DNA from: CAYYFX01 sp964571855
Lineage (GTDB): Bacteria; ARS69
Assembly: GCA_964571855.1 (NCBI GenBank)
Contig: CAZNDO010000001.1
Coordinates: forward strand, 620,001-684,000
Length of the DNA stretch: 64,000 nt
Direction: 5' to 3'
Of the stretch, positions 1 through 7,165 are shown piece after piece (the first letter of the stretch is position 1; the number at the start of each line of letters is the position of its first letter). Below the pieces are notes generated by a model. It did no database searches. It was not told the DNA's origin and was given only the letters and a program-made list of their open reading frames with translations. Made by a program: the position numbers and the translations under genes.

Positions 1-325
1 GGCGGTGCGCATCGTCTTCGATCCGGCGCGGCTGTCCTACGCGGAGTTGCTGGACTGGTTCTTCCGCATGCACGATCCCACCACGAAGGACCGCCAGGGG
101 AACGACATCGGCTCGCAGTACCGCTCCGCGATCTTCTTCACGAGCGACGCGCAGCGCGAGACCGCGGAGCGCGTGAAGGCGGAGATGAACGCGTCCGGGA
201 AGTGGAAGCGACCCATCGTGACCGAGATCGCGGCCGCGGGCCCGTGGTACGACGCGGAGGAGTACCACCAGGACTACCTGGAGAAGCACCCGAACGGGTA
301 CACGTGCCACTACCTTCGGTGGTGA
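1..325 (+). CDS. msrA: Peptide-methionine (S)-S-oxide reductase MsrA, C-terminal part
   Basis: The reading frame is already open at base 2, so the gene begins before the window. About 107 codons remain of a protein that is normally 160-210 residues. MsrA reduces methionine-S-sulfoxide in oxidised proteins. What is seen is the family's C-terminal half: the FDP...FF.MHDPTT block, then GNDIGSQYRSAIF, and the late PWYDAEEYHQDYL segment, which are typical of MsrA. The catalytic GCFWG motif lies in the missing N-terminal part. It runs toward the leftward cytochrome gene, with about 107 bases between the two stop codons. Confidence 0.93.
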   Translation, partial: AVRIVFDPARLSYAELLDWFFRMHDPTTKDRQGNDIGSQYRSAIFFTSDAQRETAERVKAEMNASGKWKRPIVTEIAAAGPWYDAEEYHQDYLEKHPNGYTCHYLRW

Positions 326-432
326 GGCGCGACCCGCGGCTCGCGCGTGCCGCACCGGCCCCCGTGAAGCCGGCGCGGCGACGCGCACGCCGCTGACGGA
401 ACGGCGCGCCGGACCTTCGCCCGGCGCCGCCG

Positions 433-1626
433 TCAGAAGGCGCTGATGAGCCCCACGGTCGCCCGCAGGACGGACGCCTCGATGTCCTTCTCCCCCTCCA
501 GGAGCACACGGAAGTTCCGGTCCTGGAGCCAGTTCAGCGTGAGCGACGCCGTCTCGCGATCGGCGCTGTCGTCGTCCGAGTCCACGCGGTTGTAGAGCCC
601 GCTCACGGCCCACCGCCCGTTCTCGCCCTGCGGGAACCAGTGCAGCTCCGCGAAGCCGCCGTTCGTCTCCACGGTCTGCCCGCCGCCGGCAAAGAGCGGA
701 TCGTCGTCCTCCCGGTACAGGAACTGCACGTTGAGCTGCGCCCGGTCCTTGAAGTCCACCACGAGGTCCGGTCCCACGTAGATCGTGCGGTTCTCCACGC
801 CGCTCGTCGTCTCTTCCGACTTCCCCCAGTAGCCGAAGCCGCCCACGCGCACCGCGCCCGTCTGCCGGGCCAGCCGCAGCGCCACGTTCTTCAGCGTGTC
901 GTTGTCGTGGTTCTTGTAGTCCGACACGCCGGCGTCCTCCGCCGCGTGGATGCCGTTGCCGTTGAGCACCATGGCCACGAGGTCCACGTCCCCCGGCAGC
1001 CCGCGCGCCAGCATCACGCCGCGGTCGTAGGTGAGGTCCACCGGGGAGTCGCCCACACGGGTCTTGAACACGAGGTAGTCCGAGCGCTCCAGCCGCAGCT
1101 CCCGCTTGAACAGCGGGTCGCACACCTGGAACTGCCCGAACATCAGGTCCACGCCACTGCCCGCGAGGTCGTTCACCTGGAGGTACGCGTCCTCCAGGCC
1201 CACCACCTCGCCGCGCTCCATCAGGAAGTAGAAGTAGTACGACGCCCGCGAGCTGACCGGGCCGCCGGACAGGATCTTCCACACCCATGGCGTCTCGAAG
1301 TCGAACTCCGCGTCCGCGTCCTCCTTGTACGACGCGTAGCCTTCCAGCCGGACCGCCAGCGGGAGGTCGCGGGCCAGGCGCAGGAGCGGATCGCCCACGT
1401 CGTACGTGGAGCGCGCCGGCTCCTGTCCCTCCTCCATGCGGAAGCCGCGGCCGGCGAACTCCTCGCCGTACGGCTTCAGCCGCGGGAAGGGCGCGTGGCA
1501 CGTGGTGCACGAGATCTGGTACTTGCGGGCGAACGCCGGGATGGCGCCCGCGTCCGTGGCGGACAGCGCCACCGCCAGGACACCGAGGGCCGCCGCCCCG
1601 CCGATGCGCAGACCGATGCGTCGCAT
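433..1626 (-). CDS. Monohaem c-type cytochrome fused to an outer-membrane beta-barrel
   Basis: The product is 397 residues. An N-terminal signal peptide (hydrophobic stretch around residues 9-27) is followed directly by one haem-binding CTTCH motif at about residue 40, inside FARKYQISCTTCHAPFPRLK. The remaining 330 residues alternate polar and hydrophobic positions with many aromatic residues and end in Phe, as expected of a porin-like barrel. Such proteins put a haem at the mouth of an outer-membrane channel; an electron-transfer role is inference. The ATG has GGAGAGG just upstream. It lies 19 bases behind the pentahaem cytochrome gene on the same strand, so the two are probably one operon. 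Confidence 0.8.
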   Translation of the reverse strand: MRRIGLRIGGAAALGVLAVALSATDAGAIPAFARKYQISCTTCHAPFPRLKPYGEEFAGRGFRMEEGQEPARSTYDVGDPLLRLARDLPLAVRLEGYASYKEDADAEFDFETPWVWKILSGGPVSSRASYYFYFLMERGEVVGLEDAYLQVNDLAGSGVDLMFGQFQVCDPLFKRELRLERSDYLVFKTRVGDSPVDLTYDRGVMLARGLPGDVDLVAMVLNGNGIHAAEDAGVSDYKNHDNDTLKNVALRLARQTGAVRVGGFGYWGKSEETTSGVENRTIYVGPDLVVDFKDRAQLNVQFLYREDDDPLFAGGGQTVETNGGFAELHWFPQGENGRWAVSGLYNRVDSDDDSADRETASLTLNWLQDRNFRVLLEGEKDIEASVLRATVGLISAF

Positions 1627-1645
1627 GGTTCCTCTCCCCGTCCCG

Positions 1646-3028
1646 CTACAGGACCGTGAACGTGGTGGTGTGCGTGTTGATGCGGACGGGCTCGGACTCC
1701 TCGCGCGGCACGCCGAGGTACTCGGCCACCGACGACACGAGCCGCGAGTACCACACCTCCGCGGTCACGGTGACCGGGCCCGGCGCCACGTCGGCCGGCA
1801 GCGTCCACGTGAACGTCTCGTTCACGGCCGCGAGCGGCGCCAGCCGGTAGTCCGGACCGAACGACGCCGTGTTCCACTGCGCGATGGTCATGCGACCCTG
1901 CGGATCCAGGTACGGCAGGCGGAAGATGCGGTCGCCGTCCGGCACCTCGCCGTCGCGCGGCAGCCCGGCGAACCCGGACTTGCCCTCGATGTCGCCGATG
2001 TCCTGGTAGGCCAGCGTGGCGGCCGACGCGATCGTCATCTCCTCGCCGGCGAAGCCCTTCGCGTCCACGGGCAGGTGCCAGCTCCGTCCCTTCGCATCCG
2101 TGGCGGTCACGTGCAGCCACAGCACGCGCTCCTCGGCGGAGCCGGTGGGCACCTTGTGCCCGGCCTTCGCGTTCACGAGCGTGGCCGTGAGCTGCACCTT
2201 GTCGCCCGGCTCGGCCTCGCGGGCCTCGGGGTGGATGCGGACCTCGATCACGCCGGAGAGCTTCCCGGGGTCGTGCGCGCCGTGGAACAGGTGCTGGCGC
2301 GCGTCGGGCAGCACGTCGCCCATGGCGGCGGTGGCCGCGGCGGCGGGCGGCATGTGGCACTCCTGGCACACGATGCCCGCCTTGCCGTGCGGGCCGTCCT
2401 TCCACTCGAGATGCGTGGACTTCACCCACATGCCGAACGGGTCCTTCTCGTTGTGGCACGTGCCGCAGAACTCCGCCGTCTTCAGGAACGGGTTCGCCAC
2501 CGTCTCGTGGTGCGGGCTCTCGCGGCCGCGCGTGCCCTGCTTGAGACTGCCGGGCTCGGAGATCCAGTTGAAGTTGAACGGGGTGTCGCCCTCGAAGCCG
2601 GTGATCGTGTGGCAGACGTCGCACGACACGGACTCGTTCGCGCGGGATTTCTCCTCCGGGTGCGGCGGCGGGATGTCGCCCGCCAGGAACGCGAGCGGCG
2701 CGTGGCACCCGTTGCAGCCGGCCTTCACGCCGGCCACCTTCGGCTCCTTCTCCGCGTGCGGGACGGCGAGCTTGAAGTACTCGATCTCGTCCCAGTGGTG
2801 CGTGTACGCCTGCGACATCATCGCCTGCTCGTGCTGGCGGGCGAAGTCCACGTGACAGGTGGCGCAGGCCTCGGGGCGCTCGTACTGGTCGTACTTGCGG
2901 GTGCCCAGCGCGGCGTCGCCGGCGGGCGTGGCGGAGGCGGTGGACGCAGTGGAGGCGGCAGCGACGACGAGGGCGAGCGAAAGCACGGGCAGCGCCCGGG
3001 CGGCCCGGGCCCGGCGGGGCACGTTCAT
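1646..3028 (-). CDS. Pentahaem cytochrome c, c554-like
   Basis: The product is 460 residues with a signal peptide (residues 1-33). There are five CXXCH haem motifs: CATCH (55-59), CNGCH (105-109), CDVCH (136-140), CGTCH (188-192) and CQECH (221-225). Scattered extra histidines could serve as distal ligands. After residue 240 there are no haem motifs and the sequence looks like a beta-sandwich. It is probably a periplasmic or cell-surface electron carrier of the c554/NrfA-like multihaem group; the electron partner is unknown. The start ATG was chosen because a GGAGG lies 7 bases upstream and the signal peptide follows at once; a longer open frame upstream is not credible. It is the first gene of a two-gene operon with the haem-barrel gene. 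Confidence 0.85.
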   Translation of the reverse strand: MNVPRRARAARALPVLSLALVVAAASTASTASATPAGDAALGTRKYDQYERPEACATCHVDFARQHEQAMMSQAYTHHWDEIEYFKLAVPHAEKEPKVAGVKAGCNGCHAPLAFLAGDIPPPHPEEKSRANESVSCDVCHTITGFEGDTPFNFNWISEPGSLKQGTRGRESPHHETVANPFLKTAEFCGTCHNEKDPFGMWVKSTHLEWKDGPHGKAGIVCQECHMPPAAAATAAMGDVLPDARQHLFHGAHDPGKLSGVIEVRIHPEAREAEPGDKVQLTATLVNAKAGHKVPTGSAEERVLWLHVTATDAKGRSWHLPVDAKGFAGEEMTIASAATLAYQDIGDIEGKSGFAGLPRDGEVPDGDRIFRLPYLDPQGRMTIAQWNTASFGPDYRLAPLAAVNETFTWTLPADVAPGPVTVTAEVWYSRLVSSVAEYLGVPREESEPVRINTHTTTFTVL

Positions 3029-3261
3029 GGGTGGTCCTCCGGGCGCCGACGGCGGGGGGCCACGTCCGGAGCGGCACGGTCCAAGTTGCGGGCCGGTCAC
3101 GGGTTGGGCAAGGCCGGCTCCCCGGCGAACCGGTGACCTGTGGGCGGAGAATTCACCCACAGAGGGGAGATTCCGGCCTCGGCGGCCGGCACCCCTCGTT
3201 CCGCCCGGGGGGAATAGCCGATATCGTAGTCGTGTTCTGTCGGCCACCCAGGAGGAGCATC

Positions 3262-3960
3262 ATGCGTTCGCGCAGCCTCGCCCCGCGCACCCTCGTACTC
3301 CCGACTGTCGTTGCCCTCGGCACACTTCTCGCCCCGGCCGCGGCGCCGGCCGCCGGCGTGGACCTCGGCGGTCAGCTCGGCTTCAGCGGCGGCGCCGGCG
3401 GCGAGGTGATGCTGCGGCTCGACCGGCCCGCGCAGGACCTGCCGCTCGACCTGCGGCTCGGGGTGGCGTACGTGGCGCGCGACGCCGGCCACCCGGAGGA
3501 CGCGCGGCGCGTGTTCATCAACGACGCGACGAACGGAACGCCCGAGGAGAGCGGCCGCGTGTGGATCACGCGGTTCGACCTGCTGCATCCGGTGGCCGCG
3601 TCCTGGCTGCCGGGCAAGGGTTGGTACGCGTACGGCGGCGTCCGGTACGCGCGCCACACAAGCAACTTCAACTTCGTGGGCGGCAACGAGGACTTCGACG
3701 TGACCAGCCACCAGTGGGGCTACGGCGCCGGCCTGGAGGGACGCTTCCCGGTGGGCGCGCGCACGATGCTGCTCCTGGGCGCGGGGCTGGACCACTTCCT
3801 GTCGGCCACGCTGAGCGGACACGACACGTCGTATTCGCCGGACGGCGACACGGTGAACGGGCGGAACGACTACGGCTGGGACGACGCGGACGCCGCCGTC
3901 TCGCAGCCGAAGCTCAGCCCGCGCGTGATGATCGGGCTCACGCGGCACCTCGGCCGCTAG
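3262..3960 (+). CDS. Outer-membrane beta-barrel protein, function unknown
   Basis: The product is 232 residues: a signal peptide (residues 1-31, ending in AAAPAAG) followed by amphipathic strands rich in Gly, Tyr and Trp. The pattern fits an eight-stranded OmpW/OmpX-sized barrel. The ATG is preceded by a strong GGAGGAGC at 3251. It is divergent from the cytochrome operon across a 233-base gap, so both may share control. Its end overlaps the end of the hydrolase gene on the other strand by 23 bases. No specific function can be assigned. Confidence 0.7.
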   Translation: MRSRSLAPRTLVLPTVVALGTLLAPAAAPAAGVDLGGQLGFSGGAGGEVMLRLDRPAQDLPLDLRLGVAYVARDAGHPEDARRVFINDATNGTPEESGRVWITRFDLLHPVAASWLPGKGWYAYGGVRYARHTSNFNFVGGNEDFDVTSHQWGYGAGLEGRFPVGARTMLLLGAGLDHFLSATLSGHDTSYSPDGDTVNGRNDYGWDDADAAVSQPKLSPRVMIGLTRHLGR

Positions 3961-5467
3961 CGTCGACTTCCGGGACGCGACGCCAGGACACGATCGCCGC
4001 GCGCAGCGTTTCCGCGAGGAGCGACCCGCGCCAGTACTCCACGTGCGCCGCGAGCGGCGTGCTCGCGGCGGGGTCCTCCCGGTTGATCACGTGCCCGGGC
4101 GCGTCCGGCGCCGCGTCGTAGTAGTCGATGGCGCCGCTGATCCAGTCGTTGCGGGAGTGCAGGTTCACCCAGGGCGGGCGGTCGTAGGTCTGGATCATCG
4201 GCTGTACGCTGGCCGCGAGCGCCTCGCGCAGGACGGAGGTTCGATCCGTCTGCGTGCGGAAGAGGAACGCGGTCTTGTCCAGCGGCGAGCCGAAGGTGAG
4301 GAACAGCGCCGTGCGCTCGCGCGCGCGCAGGGCGCCGCTCCCCGCGCGATCCTCGTTCAGGACCGCGTTCAGCGAATCGTAGGCCACGACGGACCCGAGC
4401 GAGTGTCCGGCCACGACGATGCGGTCGTACTCCAGCGCCGGGGCGCCGGGGGCGCGCGCCGTGTAGATCGCGCGGAACACCGCGGCTGCCGCCGACCGGA
4501 TGGCCGCGCGCGTCTCGTGGAAGCGGTTCACGCGGTGGCCCGAGAGGTAGATGGCCACGTCGCCCACGTACTGCATGAGGAAGTGCTCCACGCGGTGCGC
4601 CACGAGCATCACGAGCGACCACAGGGTCAGCGCGACCGGCCAGTACGCGCGGCCGAGGCCGCGCCACTCCGGGAGGGACGCCGGGGACACGAACGCCGTG
4701 ACGGCGGTGGCCGCGAGCGCGAGGGCGGCGAGGATCGGCGTGGCGAGCGCCGCCCAGATGAGCGCGCGGGTGGCCACGCCGGCGGCGCGCGAGGTCCTGG
4801 GGTGCGCGCGATGCATCCAGGCGACCGCGCCGCCCGCAAGCCCGAGCACGGCGAAGCTCAGGAGGTTCGCCCAGAGGATGGGCAGCCGCAGCGCCGCGGC
4901 GACCGCGCTGCCGGCGCCGACGCCCAGGAGCGAGGCGCCGAGCATCGCCGGGATCGTGAGCCGGAGCACGGCGAGCGCGCCGATGAAGAGCAGCGTGAAG
5001 AACAGGTGCGCGACCGTCCTCGGCAGCGTCCGCAGCACGACGTGGCCGCCGAACATCCAGCGCCGGAAGGGGCGCCGCGCGGCGCGGATGCCCTGGATGC
5101 CGGCCCGAACCAGGAACTCCACGGTCTCCCGTGCGGAGATCTTCCCCTCCGCGAGCGGCGCCCAGTACGCCTCGTAGATGTGCACGTTCCGCGGCGCGCC
5201 GCCGCCGTCGCCCGCGATGCGGATCTCCGCGCGGTGCAGCCGCTCCTCCCCGATGCGCACCTCGCGCACGACGACCTCGGGGTCCGCCGCCCACGGGAGC
5301 AGGAGACGCGCCACCTGCTCCAGGGTCTCGAAGCGGACCTGCTGGCCCATGCCGTGGGCCACGAGCACGGCCACGTTCGGCGCGGCCGGGAGCGGGGCGG
5401 GAGCCGTGGCGGGATCCGCCGCCTCCAGACGGATCGGCGGCTCGAGGCGGACGCCCGGCTCCGTCAC
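3938..5467 (-). CDS. Membrane-associated alpha/beta-hydrolase (lipase-like)
   Basis: The product is 509 residues from a GTG start that overlaps the stop of the upstream small gene (GTGA), which suggests translational coupling. Near residue 25 is VLVAHGMGQQ, an oxyanion-type HG motif. Near residue 355 is VAGHSLGSVVAYD, the nucleophile elbow with its Ser. Between them are several hydrophobic segments (roughly residues 135-290) that look like four or five membrane helices, so the catalytic domain is split by a membrane domain. The substrate is unknown; lipid or ester hydrolysis at the inner membrane is inference. The stop lies inside the 3' end of the convergent barrel gene. Confidence 0.7.
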   Translation of the reverse strand: MTEPGVRLEPPIRLEAADPATAPAPLPAAPNVAVLVAHGMGQQVRFETLEQVARLLLPWAADPEVVVREVRIGEERLHRAEIRIAGDGGGAPRNVHIYEAYWAPLAEGKISARETVEFLVRAGIQGIRAARRPFRRWMFGGHVVLRTLPRTVAHLFFTLLFIGALAVLRLTIPAMLGASLLGVGAGSAVAAALRLPILWANLLSFAVLGLAGGAVAWMHRAHPRTSRAAGVATRALIWAALATPILAALALAATAVTAFVSPASLPEWRGLGRAYWPVALTLWSLVMLVAHRVEHFLMQYVGDVAIYLSGHRVNRFHETRAAIRSAAAAVFRAIYTARAPGAPALEYDRIVVAGHSLGSVVAYDSLNAVLNEDRAGSGALRARERTALFLTFGSPLDKTAFLFRTQTDRTSVLREALAASVQPMIQTYDRPPWVNLHSRNDWISGAIDYYDAAPDAPGHVINREDPAASTPLAAHVEYWRGSLLAETLRAAIVSWRRVPEVDASGRGAA

Positions 5468-5736
5468 TCGAACGCCAGCGTGAGCTTGAGGCCCAGCTGC
5501 TGCTTCGAGTCGTCCAGCGTGGTGTCCACCTTCACGGCGACATCCTTGGAGAACTGCATCGTCAGCGTGCCGTCGAAGGACAGCGTGCCGTCCAGCAGCG
5601 ACTTCTCGAGGTCGCCCTCGGCGCGGATCCTCCCCCTGGCGCCGATGCGCTTCTCCACGTCGCCGCCGACGCGCAGCGCCAGGACATCCGGCTTCGTGTA
5701 GTCGATCCCGAACCTGGCCTTCGTCGCGTCCGACAC
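5464..5736 (-). CDS. Small hypothetical protein with unclear start
   Basis: The frame encodes about 90-105 residues of coherent, hydrophilic, strand-rich sequence (for example DLEKSLLDGTLSFDGT and KVDTTLDDSKQQ). I do not recognise a family. The coordinates use a GTG as the most downstream workable start, but coding character extends about 15 codons further up, to a good Shine-Dalgarno (AAGGAAGGGAGG, 5773-5784). No ATG, GTG or TTG lies in frame just after that site. An ATG at 5794 leads into another frame. Either a non-standard start is used or one base is wrong. The stop is coupled to the downstream hydrolase gene. Confidence 0.5.
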   Translation of the reverse strand: MSDATKARFGIDYTKPDVLALRVGGDVEKRIGARGRIRAEGDLEKSLLDGTLSFDGTLTMQFSKDVAVKVDTTLDDSKQQLGLKLTLAFE

Positions 5737-5952
5737 GAGGAGCTCGATCGTGGCGCCGGCGCTCGGGGATGCGCCTCCCTTCCTTGGGTGGCGGCATTGT
5801 AGCGAAAGTCCGGCCGTCAGCGGCCGGCGTCGCACGGGCGCGCCGGGCAAGCTTCGGACGGCATACCCGGCAGCGCGGCCCCGCGGGCGGGTCTTCCAAA
5901 CCGGAGCCGGGCAGCGGCGCCTCGGAAGACCCTGCGGATCGGAAGGCACGGA

Positions 5953-6537
5953 ATGGCGCTCCTCGAGGGATACGAAGCGGTCCTCGCCGCCCTGCCGGCA
6001 GCTCTTCGCGCGTGCTACGGCGACCGACTCGTGGCGGCGGCAGTGTTCGGTTCCGTGGGGCGGGGTACGCCGCATGACGGATCGGACGTGGACCTTCTCG
6101 TGGTGGCGACCGATCTCCCGATCGGGCGGATGCGTAGGATGGAGGAGTTCGACGCGGTGGAGCGGCACATGCGCGATCCGTTGGCCGCCGTGTCCTCCAG
6201 GGCCCCGGGGGTCGAACTGTCTCCGGTGTTCAAGAGGCCGGCGGAACTCGAGGCCGGGACGCCGCTGCTGCTCGACATGGTGGAGGATGCGCGGCTCCTC
6301 GTGGACAAGGGCGGCGTGCTCGCCGCCCGGCTCGAGCGCCTGCGGCGGCGGCTCGAGGAGCTGCCGCGAGCCGCGGCCATCTCCGCGCGGCTCCGGAAGG
6401 AGCGCGAGCTCTCGTTCCACGGCGACATCGACTTCGTGCCGACCGAGCAGTACGTGGCGGAGGACGCGGTGCGCGCGTACGACGATGCGGCGTGGATCGT
6501 CGAGCTGGCACGGCGGGCGATCGAGTCCGGATCCTAG
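5953..6537 (+). CDS. Nucleotidyltransferase-fold protein (MNT-like)
   Basis: The product is 194 residues. The N-terminal part carries the minimal nucleotidyltransferase signature: GSVGRG at residues 33-38 and SDVDLL at 44-49, with the two metal-binding Asp residues (45 and 47). This is the pol-beta fold also seen in MNT/HEPN toxin-antitoxin partners and in aminoglycoside adenylyltransferases. The C-terminal 90 residues are helical and could be a fused HEPN-like or KNTase-C-like part, but no clear RxxxxH motif is seen. The ATG follows GGAAGGCACGGA. It stands alone between a leftward small gene and a convergent acetyltransferase gene 7 bases away. Substrate unknown. Confidence 0.72.
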   Translation: MALLEGYEAVLAALPAALRACYGDRLVAAAVFGSVGRGTPHDGSDVDLLVVATDLPIGRMRRMEEFDAVERHMRDPLAAVSSRAPGVELSPVFKRPAELEAGTPLLLDMVEDARLLVDKGGVLAARLERLRRRLEELPRAAAISARLRKERELSFHGDIDFVPTEQYVAEDAVRAYDDAAWIVELARRAIESGS

Positions 6538-6544
6538 GGGAGGC

Positions 6545-7165
6545 TCAACTCCTCCGGAACATCCACCACGTCTCGAGCCCCGGCGCGATGCGCCCGTGAT
6601 CCACCACCTCGTACCCCAGGTGCTGGTACAGCGGCACGTTCGCCGGATCCTCGGTGGTCAGCGTGACGCCCTGCACCCGCGGCGTCCTCCGCGCGATCCC
6701 CTGCACGTGCTCCAGGATCACGCGGCCCAGCCCGCGGCCGCGGTGGGCGGCGCGCACGCCGATCATGTTCAGGTGGATGTGCGGGACGTCCACGGAGAAC
6801 CGCTCCCACACCTTGCCGCACGCCTCGTAACGCGCGCGGACGTCCGCGCCGACCTCGGCCCACAGCGCCTCGCGGTGCGCGGCCACGGCGGGCGGGCTCT
6901 CGCGGCCGTCCGGGATGGTCACGATGGCCGCGGCGGCCAGTCCGCGCCCGTCCCCGTCCGCGATGCCCAGCAGCGGCTCGTTCCGGTGCACGCGCGCGGC
7001 CACGAAGAAGTCCACGGCCTTGCGCAGGGCGAGCAAATCCGCGGCATCGCCGAACACGAAGCGCATCACGGGGTAGTGCGCGAACGCCTCCGTCAGGACC
7101 TCCGCCACGCGCGGCGCGTCAGCCGGGGCGAGCTCCAGGACCTCCGGCTCGCTCTGCAGGCTCAC
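6545..7165 (-). CDS. GNAT-family N-acetyltransferase
   Basis: The product is 206 residues. The acetyl-CoA-binding motif A is visible as GVRAAHRGRGLGRVILEHV near residue 145, and the late motif appears as NVPLYQHLGYEVVDHG near residue 180. The ending ETWWMFRRS is common in this branch of GNAT proteins. The GTG start overlaps the stop of the upstream antiporter gene (GTGA) and has GAGGGGGG a few bases ahead. The pair is therefore likely co-translated. The acceptor substrate cannot be told from sequence. Confidence 0.85.
   Translation of the reverse strand: MSLQSEPEVLELAPADAPRVAEVLTEAFAHYPVMRFVFGDAADLLALRKAVDFFVAARVHRNEPLLGIADGDGRGLAAAAIVTIPDGRESPPAVAAHREALWAEVGADVRARYEACGKVWERFSVDVPHIHLNMIGVRAAHRGRGLGRVILEHVQGIARRTPRVQGVTLTTEDPANVPLYQHLGYEVVDHGRIAPGLETWWMFRRS

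Noticed and set aside
326..432. Imperfect hairpin between msrA and the haem-barrel gene
   Set aside because: A bulged GCGCGT/ACGCGC stem is possible near 344-389, but it is much poorer than the other hairpins and could be chance in GC-rich sequence.
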